Part shown: positions 8,797 through 17,248 of the stretch, piece by piece
Position numbering within the stretch: the stretch's first letter is position 1
Layout: the number at the start of each line of letters is the position of its first letter
Assembly: GCF_021390935.1 (NCBI RefSeq)
Contig: NZ_JAJPUI010000001.1
Location: 434,001-498,000, forward strand
DNA from: Streptomyces sp. CC228A
GTDB taxonomy: Bacteria; Actinomycetota; Actinomycetes; Streptomycetales; Streptomycetaceae
Direction of reading: 5' to 3'
DNA: 64,000 nt
Made by a program: the position numbers and the translations under genes
The notes under the pieces: model-generated
What the model was told of the DNA's origin: nothing
What the model saw: only the letters and a program-made list of their open reading frames with translations
The model's database searches: none

Positions 8797-9575
8797 CTCT
8801 GCTACCGCATCCGCGTTCGAAGCCGCATCCGTACCTCGACCACCCCTCCCCCATCCCGTTCGCCCACCGGGGCGGGACGGCCGACGGGCTGGAGAACACC
8901 GCGGCCGCCTTCCGCCGGGCGGCCGACGCCGGCTACCGCTACTTCGAGACCGACGTCCACACCACGGCCGACGGCCGGCTGGTGGCCTTCCACGACGCGA
9001 CCCTGGACCGGGTGACCGACGCCCGGGGCCGGATCGCGCGGCTGCCGTGGAGCGTGGTGCGGCAGGCGCGGGTGGCGGGCCGCGAGCCGCTCCCGCTCTT
9101 CGAGGAGCTGCTGGAGGAGTTCCCGCAGGCCCGCTGGAACGTGGACCTGAAGGCCGAATCGGCCCTGGCGCCGCTGGTGGGGCTCATCCGCAGGACGAAC
9201 GCCTGGGACCGGGTGTGCGTGGGTTCCTTCAACGAGGCCCGGGTCGCGCGGGCGCGCCGCCTGGCCGGGGAGCGGCTGGCCACGTCGTACGGGGTGCGGG
9301 GCGTGCTGGCGCTGCGGCTGCGCGCCTACGGGATCCCGGCCGCGCTGCGCGCGGGCGCGGTGGCGGCCCAGGTGCCGGAGGTCCAGAGCGGTATACGGGT
9401 GGTGGACCGGCGGTTCGTCCGGGAGGCGCACGCGCGGGGCCTGCAGGTGCACGTGTGGACGGTGAACGATCCCGAGCGCATGACCTCTCTCCTGGACCTG
9501 GGGGTGGATGGCATCATGACCGATCATCTGGAGACGCTGCGTACGGTGCTCACCGGCCGGGGGGCGTGGCTCTGA
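8793..9575 (+). CDS. Glycerophosphodiester phosphodiesterase
   Basis: A 260-residue GDPD-fold enzyme that hydrolyses glycerophosphodiesters to an alcohol and glycerol 3-phosphate. Catalytic motifs are in order: FAHRGG at about 25-30 (the HRG histidine), ENTAAAF, the metal-binding FETDVHTTADG at about 52-62, AFHDATLDR with the second histidine, WNVDLKAE, and VHVWTVND near the C-terminus. The GTG at 8793 overlaps the upstream stop (GTGA), indicating translational coupling. No signal peptide is visible, so it is probably cytoplasmic. The next gene follows after 16 bases. Confidence 0.9.
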   Translation: MTLLPHPRSKPHPYLDHPSPIPFAHRGGTADGLENTAAAFRRAADAGYRYFETDVHTTADGRLVAFHDATLDRVTDARGRIARLPWSVVRQARVAGREPLPLFEELLEEFPQARWNVDLKAESALAPLVGLIRRTNAWDRVCVGSFNEARVARARRLAGERLATSYGVRGVLALRLRAYGIPAALRAGAVAAQVPEVQSGIRVVDRRFVREAHARGLQVHVWTVNDPERMTSLLDLGVDGIMTDHLETLRTVLTGRGAWL

Positions 9576-9591
9576 CACGAGGGGGGCGCGG

Positions 9592-10953
9592 GTGACCGCC
9601 GAGACCACCGACCGGGGGCCGGACGCGTCCGGCCCGCCGGCCGAGGACCGCCGGTACGAGCAACGCGGCTGGTACTTCTACGACTTCGCGTGCTCGGTCT
9701 ACTCCACGAGCGTGCTGACGGTGTTCCTCGGCCCGTACCTCACGTCGGTCGCGAGGGCCGCGGCCGACGCCGACGGCTTCGTGCACCCCTTCGGCATCCC
9801 GGTGCGGGCGGGCTCGCTCTTCGCCTACTCGGTGTCCCTCTCGATCGTCCTCGCGGTGCTGGTGATGCCGCTCGCCGGTGCGGCCGCCGACCGGACCGGG
9901 CGCAAGAAGCCGCTGCTGGCCGCGGCCGCCTACGTGGGGGCCGCCGCGACGGCGGGCATGTTCTTCCTGGACGGCGACCGCTATCTGCTGGGCGCCTTCC
10001 TGCTGATCACGGCGAACGCCTCGCTGGCCGTGTCGATGGTGCTGTACAACGCGTACCTGCCGCAGATCGCGGAGCCGGACGAGCGCGACGCGGTGTCGTC
10101 GCGCGGCTGGGCCTTCGGGTACGCGTCCGGCGCGTTCGTCCTCGTCCTGAACCTGGTCCTGTACGGCGGGCACGAGTCCTTCGGCCTGTCGGAGGGGGAC
10201 GCGGTGCGGATCTGCCTGGCGTCGGCCGGGGTGTGGTGGGGCGCGTTCACCCTCGTGCCGCTGCGGCGGCTGCGGGACCGCAGGGTGCCGCAGGGCCGAG
10301 CGGAGCCGGTCGGGTCCGGGTGGCGGCAGCTGGTGTCGACGCTCAAGGACATGCGGCGCCACCCGCTGACGCTGTCGTTCCTGCTCGCGTACCTCGTCTA
10401 CAACGACGGCATCCAGACGGTGATCTCCCAGGCGTCGATCTACGGGTCGGAGGAGCTCGGGCTGGAGCAGACGACGCTCATCGTGGCGGTCCTGCTGGTG
10501 CAGGTCCTCGCGGTGGCCGGGGCCCTGGGGATGGGGCGGCTGGCACAGGCGTACGGCGCGAAGCGCACGATCCTCGGCTCGCTCGCGGTGTGGACGCTGA
10601 TCCTGGTGGCCGGGTACTTCCTGCCCGCCGGGGCGCCGGTGTGGTTCTTCCTGCTGGCGTCCGCGATCGGCCTGGTGCTCGGCGGCAGCCAGGCGCTGTC
10701 GCGGTCGCTGTTCTCCCACCTGGTGCCGCGCGGCAAGGAGGCGGAGTACTTCTCGGCGTACGAGATGAGCGACCGGGGCCTGAGCTGGCCGGGCCCCTTG
10801 GTCTTCGGCCTGGCCTACCAGCTGACCGGGAGCTACCGGGACGCGATCGTCTCCCTGGTGGCGTTCTTCGCGCTGGGCTTCGTACTCCTCGCGCGGGTAC
10901 CGGTGCGGCGGGCGGTGGCGGCTGCCGGAAATCCCGTACCCTCCCGAATCTGA
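9592..10953 (+). CDS. MFS transporter, UMF1/Atg22-like family
   Basis: A 453-residue permease with about 12 hydrophobic segments. The N-terminal block RGWYFYDFACSVYSTSVLTV is the signature of the UMF1 (Atg22-like) group of the major facilitator superfamily. ADRTGRKKPLL between helices 2 and 3 is the MFS loop motif, and a similar basic loop, YGAKRTILG, occurs in the second half. The substrate of bacterial UMF1 members is not established; amino-acid or nucleoside efflux has been suggested for relatives. It follows the phosphodiesterase by 16 bases and is closed by a hairpin terminator. Confidence 0.88.
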   Translation: MTAETTDRGPDASGPPAEDRRYEQRGWYFYDFACSVYSTSVLTVFLGPYLTSVARAAADADGFVHPFGIPVRAGSLFAYSVSLSIVLAVLVMPLAGAAADRTGRKKPLLAAAAYVGAAATAGMFFLDGDRYLLGAFLLITANASLAVSMVLYNAYLPQIAEPDERDAVSSRGWAFGYASGAFVLVLNLVLYGGHESFGLSEGDAVRICLASAGVWWGAFTLVPLRRLRDRRVPQGRAEPVGSGWRQLVSTLKDMRRHPLTLSFLLAYLVYNDGIQTVISQASIYGSEELGLEQTTLIVAVLLVQVLAVAGALGMGRLAQAYGAKRTILGSLAVWTLILVAGYFLPAGAPVWFFLLASAIGLVLGGSQALSRSLFSHLVPRGKEAEYFSAYEMSDRGLSWPGPLVFGLAYQLTGSYRDAIVSLVAFFALGFVLLARVPVRRAVAAAGNPVPSRI

Positions 10954-10976
10954 TCAATTCCGGCCGCTGAGTCCGC

Positions 10977-10993
10977 ACAGGCGGGCCTGTTTT
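10977..10993 (+). terminator. Intrinsic terminator after the UMF1 transporter
   Basis: The inverted repeat ACAGGC-GG-GCCTGT is followed directly by TTTT. It lies 24 bases after the transporter stop and would end the yczE-GDPD-MFS operon before rbpA. Confidence 0.7.
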
Positions 10994-11081
10994 AGACGTG
11001 GAAGCGAAAGGGCTGTAGTGTACGCGTTTGGCCTGCCAGGAGGACCGTTACTGCGGGGTCACGCGACCAAAACGCTGGGTG

Positions 11082-11099
11082 ACATCTTCTGTCAGATGT
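11082..11099. promoter_or_regulatory. Inverted repeat ACATCT-N6-AGATGT upstream of rbpA
   Basis: A perfect 6-base inverted repeat with a 6-base centre, about 80 bases upstream of the SigR-type promoter of rbpA. It could be an operator or part of a second promoter region; no regulator can be assigned. Confidence 0.35.
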
Positions 11100-11163
11100 G
11101 ACAAAACGGGCATTGGTGGGTACAAAAAGGGGCGGCACGACGGGCGACGCATTACCCACATCG

Positions 11164-11189
11164 GGAATCTTTACCGCCGACCGGACGTT
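11164..11189 (+). promoter_or_regulatory. SigR-type promoter of rbpA
   Basis: GGAAT at 11164-11168 and GTT at 11187-11189 are separated by exactly 18 bases, matching the SigR (thiol-oxidative stress) consensus GGAAT-N18-GTT; the wider match is GGGAAT and GTTG. It lies about 60 bases before the rbpA start. rbpA is a known member of the SigR regulon in S. coelicolor. Confidence 0.82.
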
Positions 11190-11250
11190 GACCGGATGAC
11201 GACGACAGCGACACCTGTCCTGTGGGCGACAAGCCCGGGAGGCACGATTC

Positions 11251-11625
11251 ATGAGTGAGCGAGCTCTTCGCGGCACGCGCCTCGTGGTGACCAGCTACGA
11301 GACCGACCGCGGCATCGATCTGGCCCCGCGCCAGGCGGTGGAGTACGCATGCGAGAAGGGGCATCGGTTCGAGATGCCGTTCTCGGTCGAGGCGGAGATC
11401 CCGCCGGAGTGGGAGTGCAAGGTCTGCGGAAGCCAGGCGCTCCTGGTGGACGGGGACGGCCCCGAAGAGAAGAAGGCGAAGCCCGCGCGAACGCACTGGG
11501 ACATGCTCATGGAGCGGCGCACGCGCGAGGAGCTGGAGGAGGTGCTGGCCGAACGGCTGGCCGTCCTGCGCTCCGGCGCCATGAACATCGCCGTGCACCC
11601 GCGCGACAGCAGGAAGTCCGCGTGA
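11251..11625 (+). CDS. rbpA: RNA polymerase-binding protein RbpA
   Basis: A 124-residue actinobacterial general transcription activator that binds RNA polymerase together with the principal sigma factor (HrdB) and stabilises open complexes; it also affects basal rifampicin tolerance. The N-terminal tail MSERALRGTRLVVTSYETDR, the zinc-binding core (YACEKGH ... CKVCG, residues about 33-60), the basic linker and the C-terminal sigma-interaction helices (HWDMLMERRTREELEEVL) are all present at normal length. The ATG at 11251 is preceded by GGGAGG. A SigR promoter lies upstream and a strong terminator downstream, so it is monocistronic. Confidence 0.95.
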   Translation: MSERALRGTRLVVTSYETDRGIDLAPRQAVEYACEKGHRFEMPFSVEAEIPPEWECKVCGSQALLVDGDGPEEKKAKPARTHWDMLMERRTREELEEVLAERLAVLRSGAMNIAVHPRDSRKSA

Positions 11626-11649
11626 CCGGGTAGCAGCGGCCACGCCACG

Positions 11650-11694
11650 ACGCCGCGGGGGCGGTACGCAGCACGCGTACCGCCCCCGCGGCGT
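11650..11694 (+). terminator. Strong hairpin terminator after rbpA
   Basis: A perfect 20-base-pair stem (11650-11669 with 11675-11694) around the loop AGCAC, ending in TTT. It starts 24 bases after the rbpA stop and would also work on the opposite strand for fxsA transcripts. Confidence 0.9.
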
Positions 11695-11696
11695 TT

Positions 11697-12011
11697 CCGT
11701 ACGCGCGGGCAACCCGCCGCGGGCAGCCGCCTGACCGACCTTCCCGCGGTCGGCCGCGGGCGGCTCCACACGCTCTTCGGGCACCGGCCCCCGACTACCG
11801 GCCCCGCCCGCACCCCCGGCCGCGGGGTCAGCCCGCCCGCCGGACCGGCCCGCCGGCCGCGGGACCTGCGCGCGGCACCGTCCTCGGGCACCGGGCGGCG
11901 GGGCCGGGCCGCAGCGGCCCGTCCGGCCAGGGGCTCAGGCGCCCCGCGCCGGGCCGCGGCCCGGTCGCCCCCGCAGACCGGCCGCCCCCGGGCGCGGCGG
12001 CGCCGAAGCCG
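11697..12011. other. Intergenic region without recognised features
   Basis: About 315 very GC-rich bases between the rbpA terminator and the 3' end of fxsA, with repeated GGCCGCGGG-like words. I see no gene or RNA. Confidence 0.6.
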
Positions 12012-12554
12012 TCAGGGGTTCAGCGGGGTGCGGGGGGACTGGTCCCCCCGGGGAGGCTCGTCGTCGCGGATGACCTCGCCCTGGACGACCTTGCCGTCCG
12101 GGCGGTGGATCCGCGCCTGCCGCAGGGCGTCGCCCACCCGGCGGTCCAGCGCCCGTTCCGCGTAGCCGCCGACCGCCCCGCGCACCGCCGGGACCAGCAG
12201 CAGCAGACCGACCGCGTCCGAGATGAGGCCCGGCAGCATCAGCAGCACGCCGGCCAGCATCAGGAAGCCGTTGCCGCGGGCCCGCCGGTCGGCCGTCGGC
12301 ACCGCGCCGTCCACCGGGCGCTGGAGGGTCTCGGACAGTACGGCGAAGGCCCGCCGCCCCGCCCGCTTCACGACGGCGCCGCCGAGCACCGCGGTGCCGA
12401 GCAGCAGGGCGAGCACGGTGAGGCCGCCGGCCTCACGGGCCACCAGGATCAGCAGCCAGATCTCCAGCACCAGCCAGGCGGCCACGCCGAGCGGGGCGAA
12501 CGTGCGGACACGGGAGCGTGTGCGGGTGGAAGGGGTCGGTGCACCGGTCGTCAT
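12012..12554 (-). CDS. fxsA: FxsA-family membrane protein
   Basis: A 180-residue inner-membrane protein of the FxsA family, named for the E. coli protein whose overproduction relieves phage T7 exclusion by F plasmid; its normal role is unknown. Hydrophobic segments lie at about 20-60 (two helices; LVLEIWLLILVAREAGGLTV is characteristic) and about 95-125 (MLAGVLLMLPGLISDAVGLL, the most conserved block, where the Pro-Gly and Asp are typical). The C-terminal 45 residues are charged and cytoplasmic. The start at 12554 gives MTTGAPTPSTRTRSR. It lies 43 bases after ppm1 on the same strand, so cotranscription is likely. Confidence 0.88.
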   Translation of the reverse strand: MTTGAPTPSTRTRSRVRTFAPLGVAAWLVLEIWLLILVAREAGGLTVLALLLGTAVLGGAVVKRAGRRAFAVLSETLQRPVDGAVPTADRRARGNGFLMLAGVLLMLPGLISDAVGLLLLVPAVRGAVGGYAERALDRRVGDALRQARIHRPDGKVVQGEVIRDDEPPRGDQSPRTPLNP

Positions 12555-12597
12555 GCCCCCAGTGTGCCTGGCGCCGCGGCAAGGCCGCGTAAGACGG

Positions 12598-13371
12598 TCA
12601 GGACCGGGGTCTGCGGTGGCCGAGCAGCTGCGCGGCCCGCCCGCCGACGCCCCACGCGGTGACCCGCCAGAGCGCCTCGACCACGATGTCGCGGCTCATC
12701 TTGGAGTCGCCGTGCTCGCGCTCCACGAAGGTGATGGGCACCTCGATGACGTGGAAGCCCGCGGCCACCGCCCGCCGCGCCAGGTCCACCTGGAAGCAGT
12801 AGCCCTGGGAGGCCACGTCCTCCAGCCCGATGCCCTCCAGGGTCTCCCTGCGGAAGGCGCGGAAGCCGCCCGTGACGTCGCGGATCGGCACGCCCAGCAG
12901 CAGCCGCGAGTACGTGGAGCCGCCGCGGGAGAGGAACTCGCGGGACTTCGGCCAGTTCACCACGCGCCCGCCGGGGATCCAGCGGGAGCCGAGCACCAGG
13001 TCGGCGCTCTTCAGGGCCGTCAGCAGGCGCGGCAGCTCCTCCGGCTGGTGGGAGCCGTCGGCGTCCATCTCGACGAGGACGCCGTAGCCGTGCTCCATGC
13101 CCCAGCGGAAGCCGGCGAGGTACGCGGCGCCGAGGCCCTCCTTGCCCTTCCGGTGCAGGACGTGGACCTGGTCGTCCTCGGCGGCGAGCTCGTCGGCGAG
13201 CTTGCCCGTGCCGTCCGGGCTGTTGTCGTCGGCGATGAGGACCTCCGCGTCGGGCACGGCGGCCCGCACCCGCGAGACGATCGGCTTGATGTTCTCCGCC
13301 TCGTTGTAGGTCGGGATGATCACCAAGGCTGTACCGAGCGGGCCGTACCGCCTCTGGCCACCGTCGTTCAC
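12598..13371 (-). CDS. ppm1: Polyprenol monophosphomannose synthase (Ppm1)
   Basis: A 257-residue GT2 enzyme that transfers mannose from GDP-mannose to polyprenyl phosphate on the inner membrane face, making the sugar donor for protein O-mannosylation and other periplasmic glycosylation. GT-A motifs are ALVIIPTYNEAENI at the N-terminus, ADDNSPDGTG (about 46-55), and the metal-binding DAD in VEMDADGSHQ (about 100). VTGGFRAFRRETLE and EREHGDSKMS follow as in dolichol-phosphate mannose synthases. There is no membrane-spanning domain, as usual for the separate Streptomyces enzyme. In S. coelicolor loss of this protein blocks glycosylation needed for phage phiC31 infection. Confidence 0.92.
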   Translation of the reverse strand: MNDGGQRRYGPLGTALVIIPTYNEAENIKPIVSRVRAAVPDAEVLIADDNSPDGTGKLADELAAEDDQVHVLHRKGKEGLGAAYLAGFRWGMEHGYGVLVEMDADGSHQPEELPRLLTALKSADLVLGSRWIPGGRVVNWPKSREFLSRGGSTYSRLLLGVPIRDVTGGFRAFRRETLEGIGLEDVASQGYCFQVDLARRAVAAGFHVIEVPITFVEREHGDSKMSRDIVVEALWRVTAWGVGGRAAQLLGHRRPRS

Positions 13372-13870
13372 TACTGCCCCTTACGTCCTGTACGCAGGTC
13401 CCCACCATAGCGAGCAGCAGCGGCGCACGATCAGCAGAGGGGCCTTCCGGGGGGGCGGGGGGCCGTTCTGGGGCCCGGTGTCCTTCGGGCCGACCTGGGG
13501 CCCGCTGGCTGCGGGTCGTCCGAGAGCCGTTGTCTACTGAACCTCCGGGCCCCACCCGGGTCGCACCCGCCCCGGCCCGTCGCGGGCGGGGGGACCTCCT
13601 GCCGGGCGGCCCTCCCCCGCCGCTCGGCGCGGGCGCTGAACCTGGCTCCCAGCGGTGGTGCGCCGGTGCGGCACACCACCCCGCGATCCAGCGGCGCCCG
13701 GCGGCTGTGAGCAGGGCCTGCACGTTCGGAGGTCCGTGGTGGACCCGGCCGAACCTACCGGCCGCCGACCGCTCTCTGTCAACACCCGCCCCACCTGCGG
13801 CGATTGGAGGAACGCCCAGGTCAGCGACGAAGATCCGCAGGTAAGCGGGGAACCTCCGCGGGAGCGGCCC
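13372..13870. other. Intergenic region without recognised gene
   Basis: About 500 bases upstream of ppm1 and downstream of the amidohydrolase gene. Short ORFs in several frames show Arg/Pro-rich, family-free translations. It must contain the ppm1 promoter, which I cannot place. Confidence 0.55.
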
Positions 13871-13894
13871 GTCCGGCGGCCTCCCCCGCCGGAC
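13871..13894 (-). terminator. Hairpin after amidohydrolase gene
   Basis: A perfect 9-base-pair stem (GTCCGGCGG with CCGCCGGAC) with a 6-base loop, starting 7 bases beyond the amidohydrolase stop. There is no T tract, as is common for actinobacterial terminators. Confidence 0.6.
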
Positions 13895-13901
13895 GCCGAA
13901 G

Positions 13902-15530
13902 TCACTCGTTCGGTCGGACGAACACGGTCCGGCCGCCGACCACGGTGCGCAGACACACCGGCAGCGGCGCGTCGGGGCCCAGGTCGGGGAGTCCGGGAGT
14001 GCCCGAGCGCGGGTCGGTGGACCAGCGGGCCACCCGGTCGTCGGGGGCCTGCACCACCAGCTCGCCGGTGCGCCAGATCGCGAAGTCGGCGGGTGCCCCG
14101 GGCACGAGGACACCGGCGTCGTCGCGGCCGGTGGCCCGCCAGCCGCCCCGGGTGTGGGCGGTGAATGCGGCCCGTACGGACACCCGGTGCTCGGGGGTGC
14201 GGTGGAAGGCGGCGGCGCGGACGGTGCCCCAGGGGTCCAGCGGGGTGACGGGGCTGTCCGAGCCGAAGGCGAGCGGCACACCGGCCCGCAGCAGGGCCGC
14301 GTACGGGTTCAGGGTGCGGGCCCGCTCGACGCCGAGGCGCTGGGCGTACATGCCGTCGTCGCCGCCCCACGCCGCGTCGAAGGCGGGCTGCACGGAGGCG
14401 GTGAGGCCGAGTTCGGCGAACGCGGCGACGGTCTCGGGGGTGAGCATCTCGGCGTGTTCGACGCGGTGCCGGGCGGCGCGGATGCGGTGCAGGCCGACCG
14501 TCTCGGCGGCGGCCCGCACGCCGTCCACCACGGTGCCGACCGCGGCGTCGCCGATGGCGTGGAAGCCGGCTTGGAGCCCCGCCCTGGTGCAGGCGGTGAC
14601 GTGGGCGGCGACGGCGGCGGCGTCGAGGTGCGCGGTCCCGGTGGCACCGGGGGCGTCGGCGTAGGGCTCGTGGAGGCAGGCCGTGTGGGAGCCGAGGGAG
14701 CCGTCGACGAAGAGGTCCCCGGCCGCGCCGAGGGCGCCGAGGGCGCGGATCCGCCGCGCGTCCTCCTCCCCGCCACGGGTTCCGCCCAGTAGCCGACCAC
14801 CCGGGGCGGGCTCCTCGCCCGCGGCGAGCGCGAGCAGGGCGGTGAAGTCGGCCTCGTCGGAGATGTCGGGGCCGGCGCACTCGTGGACGGTGCCGATGCC
14901 GAGGGACGCGGCGTGCCGGAGCGCGGCCCGCTGCGCCTCGGTGCGCTGGGCGGGCGTGAGGGAGGCGTGCGCGGCGGCCCGTACGGCGTGGTGGGCGGCG
15001 CCGGTGAGGGGCGCGTCGGGGTGGTATCCGGCGAGGTCGGTGACGCCGGGCACGAGGTCGAGGAGGGCGGTGGTGGCGATGGCCGAATGCACGTCGACGC
15101 GGGGCAGGTAGAGGGGGCGCCCCCCGGTGGCCTCGTCGAGTTCGGCGCGGGTGGGGGGCCGCCCCTCGGGCCAGCGCGCCGCGTCCCAGCCGTGGCCGAG
15201 CAGGACCCGGTCGGCGGTGCGGGCGGACGCGAAGCGCCTTACGAGCGCGAGGGCCTCGACGAGGGTGGCGGCGCCCGACAGGTCGAGACCGGTGAGGGCG
15301 AGGCCGGTGGCGGTGGTGTGCACGTGGGCGTCCGTGAAGGCGGGGGTCACCAGGGCGCCTTCGAGGTCGATCACCTCGTCCGCGCCGGAGGCGAAGGCGT
15401 CGGCGGCGCCCTCGGACCCGACCCAGGCGACATGTCCCCGCTCGACGACCATCGCGGTGGCGAAGGGGTCGGCGGGGCTGTGGACGTCTCCACCGCGCAG
15501 CAGCACGGTCCGGTGTTCACGCTCGGTCAT
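13902..15530 (-). CDS. Amidohydrolase, YtcJ-like (metal-dependent hydrolase)
   Basis: A 542-residue member of the amidohydrolase superfamily, YtcJ-like group, which hydrolyses C-N bonds of unknown substrates using bound metal. Motifs: LVTPAFTDAHVHTT at about 57-70 (metal-binding HxH), GTVHECAGPD, DGSLGSHTACLHEPY, HAIGDAAVG with the metal histidine (about 320), VEHAEML, and FGSDSPVTPLDPW with the catalytic Asp (about 430). No signal peptide is visible. It starts 54 bases after the Lrp-type regulator on the same strand, so the regulator may control it. Confidence 0.9.
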   Translation of the reverse strand: MTEREHRTVLLRGGDVHSPADPFATAMVVERGHVAWVGSEGAADAFASGADEVIDLEGALVTPAFTDAHVHTTATGLALTGLDLSGAATLVEALALVRRFASARTADRVLLGHGWDAARWPEGRPPTRAELDEATGGRPLYLPRVDVHSAIATTALLDLVPGVTDLAGYHPDAPLTGAAHHAVRAAAHASLTPAQRTEAQRAALRHAASLGIGTVHECAGPDISDEADFTALLALAAGEEPAPGGRLLGGTRGGEEDARRIRALGALGAAGDLFVDGSLGSHTACLHEPYADAPGATGTAHLDAAAVAAHVTACTRAGLQAGFHAIGDAAVGTVVDGVRAAAETVGLHRIRAARHRVEHAEMLTPETVAAFAELGLTASVQPAFDAAWGGDDGMYAQRLGVERARTLNPYAALLRAGVPLAFGSDSPVTPLDPWGTVRAAAFHRTPEHRVSVRAAFTAHTRGGWRATGRDDAGVLVPGAPADFAIWRTGELVVQAPDDRVARWSTDPRSGTPGLPDLGPDAPLPVCLRTVVGGRTVFVRPNE

Positions 15531-15584
15531 GACGTCAGCGTAGACACCGCCGCGGGCCGCCCGGCCGCCGAGGTCCGCCCCGGG

Positions 15585-16025
15585 TCAGACGCGCGGCGGC
15601 CGGGCCTCGTAGGGCGTGGACAGGACCACCGTCGTCCGGGTGGAGACGCCGGACTGGGAGCGGATCCGGGTGAGGAGGTGCTCCAGTTCGAGCGGGGTGG
15701 CGACCCGCACCTTGAGGATGTAGTTCTCGTCGCCGGCCACGCTGTGGCACGCCTCGATCTCCGGGATGTCGGCGAGGCGGTCGGCGATGTCGTCGGGGGC
15801 GCTGGGGTCGAAGGGTTTCACCGAGATGAAGGCGGTGAGGGGAAGCCCCACGGCCTCGGGGTCGACGACGGCCGCGTACCCGCGGATGACGCCGCGCTGT
15901 TCGAGGCGGCGGACGCGCTGATGCACGGCCGAGGTGGACAGGCCGGTGGCCTTGCCCAGGTCGGTGTAGCTCATGCGCCCGTCCTTGACGAGCAACTCGA
16001 CGATCTGACGATCCAGCTCCTCCAT
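15585..16025 (-). CDS. Lrp/AsnC-family transcriptional regulator
   Basis: A 146-residue feast/famine regulator with an N-terminal AsnC helix-turn-helix (LDRQIVELLVKDGRMSYTDL and GLSTSAVHQRVRRLEQRGVI, about 4-50) and a C-terminal RAM ligand-binding domain (about 68-140; ACHSVAGDENYILKVRV is the typical core strand). Such proteins form dimers to octamers and respond to amino acids. It lies upstream of the amidohydrolase in the same direction and is divergent from a small CxxC protein gene. Confidence 0.92.
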   Translation of the reverse strand: MEELDRQIVELLVKDGRMSYTDLGKATGLSTSAVHQRVRRLEQRGVIRGYAAVVDPEAVGLPLTAFISVKPFDPSAPDDIADRLADIPEIEACHSVAGDENYILKVRVATPLELEHLLTRIRSQSGVSTRTTVVLSTPYEARPPRV

Positions 16026-16227
16026 GCGGTCAACCTATGGCCCCGGGCACCCTTCGGGACAGTCGGCGGCACACCGTACGGGCACCTGCGAGCGGCATGT
16101 GACGAACGCCACACATCCATGGTCATCCGGGATCGAGACCGGATGGTTACCTGCCGAGCCCGCGGGGAATTGCTTGCTGTGGTCGCGGCCGCATGCCTGG
16201 TCGGCCCACCCGAGGGGGAGATTCTCC

Positions 16228-16611
16228 ATGCAGGAGCCTGTTGATTCGGTCGAGACGGAAGAGCTCGACACCTACGACGCCTTCGACATGGTCCGGGTGG
16301 TCTGCCCGGACTGCGCACAGTCGATCGCGCTGCTCGCGGACGAGGACGCCCTCCCCGAGCACGCGCTGTGCCCGACGCCGTGGAACCCGTTCGTCCTGTC
16401 GGTCTGCGCCGGTTCAGGCCGGCCCGCCTCCGACGCCTACGCGCCCGACGAGGCGCCGGAGGCGGTGGAGCAGGAGTTCGGCGTGCTGCTGACGCTCCCT
16501 CAGGAGCTCGACTGGCGCACCCAGCCGTTCTCGCACGTGGGCGGCCCCGGCTCGCGCCCGATCAAGGTGCCGCAGATGCGCCGGGCCCCCGAGCTGCGCC
16601 GGGCCGCCTGA
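16228..16611 (+). CDS. Conserved hypothetical protein with CxxC motif
   Basis: A 127-residue acidic protein of unknown function, seen by memory in many Streptomyces at this locus. The ATG at 16228 (MQEPVDSVETEELDTYDAFD) follows GGGGGAGA, which decides the start over upstream in-frame codons. VVCPDCAQSIALLADED and then ALCPTPWNPF supply three cysteines that could form part of a zinc site with nearby histidine. The C-terminal part is basic. It is divergent from the Lrp-type regulator and followed by a hairpin at 16718. Confidence 0.75.
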   Translation: MQEPVDSVETEELDTYDAFDMVRVVCPDCAQSIALLADEDALPEHALCPTPWNPFVLSVCAGSGRPASDAYAPDEAPEAVEQEFGVLLTLPQELDWRTQPFSHVGGPGSRPIKVPQMRRAPELRRAA

Positions 16612-16717
16612 GCCGCGCCCACCGCACGTCGCATCCGCGGGGCCGCAGCGCCCCGCAGATGCCGCTCGTCCCGCGGTACTCGGCCGCGTGCGGCCTCGGC
16701 CCCGCCGCCGTCCCACC

Positions 16718-16743
16718 GGGCCCTGCACCGCCGTGCAGGGCCC
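16718..16743 (+). terminator. Hairpin terminator, 11-bp stem
   Basis: GGGCCCTGCAC pairs perfectly with GTGCAGGGCCC around the loop CGCC and is followed by TTCTT. It would end transcription of the small CxxC protein gene about 105 bases upstream. Confidence 0.7.
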
Positions 16744-17248
16744 TTCTTCCGCCCGCAGCGCCGGGCCTCCTGCCTGGGTCGCAGCCGCCGGGCCGCACGG
16801 GCCTGCGCAAGCCGGCACGCCCCCACCGCGTCCTCCCCCGGCCAGGGACCGCGCCCGAGCCCGCCGGCTCCGCTTCCGCCCACAGCGCCGCGTCCCGGCA
16901 GGATCCCGCGCCTGAGCCCGCCGGCTCCGCCGGGCGGTAGTTCACGAACTTCCAGCCATGATCGCCTGACCTGCATATACGCCAGAATCAGCCCTCTGAC
17001 CTGCGGTAATCACTTTCGGTGATTGCCGCAGGTTTTCATGTTTTTCTGGGGTCGTGTGCCCTCGCTGTGCCCTCGCCCCGACTGGTGACGCGGGTCGCTC
17101 GGTGTCGGGGCGGCGTAGGGCGGGAACGTTCATCTGAGGCCGGGCGTCGGGTGTGCCCCTGCCTCGCGTCTGTTCCGTTCGCCCCGGGCGCCCGGGCGTC
17201 GGGATCTACCATCGGAGTACAGCAGCCTGCAAACGCACTGGGGTGATC
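16744..17248. other. Left boundary region of accessory island, with terminator at 17000-17036
   Basis: This gap holds the probable junction between core sequence and the accessory island. From about 16940 to 17045 the base composition falls sharply. A 14-base-pair hairpin (17000-17013 with 17019-17032, one G-T wobble, loop TTTCG) followed by TTTTC is a strong intrinsic terminator. The word TGACCTGC occurs twice (about 16968 and 16997). I see no gene here. The XRE regulator promoter should lie at about 17150-17240. Confidence 0.5.

Noticed and set aside
11028..11258. Small ORF upstream of rbpA
   Set aside because: It runs through the SigR promoter and into the rbpA start, with no family resemblance.
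13431..14164. Short ORFs in the ppm1-amidohydrolase gap
   Set aside because: Arg/Pro-rich, overlapping on both strands, no ribosome site or conserved block.
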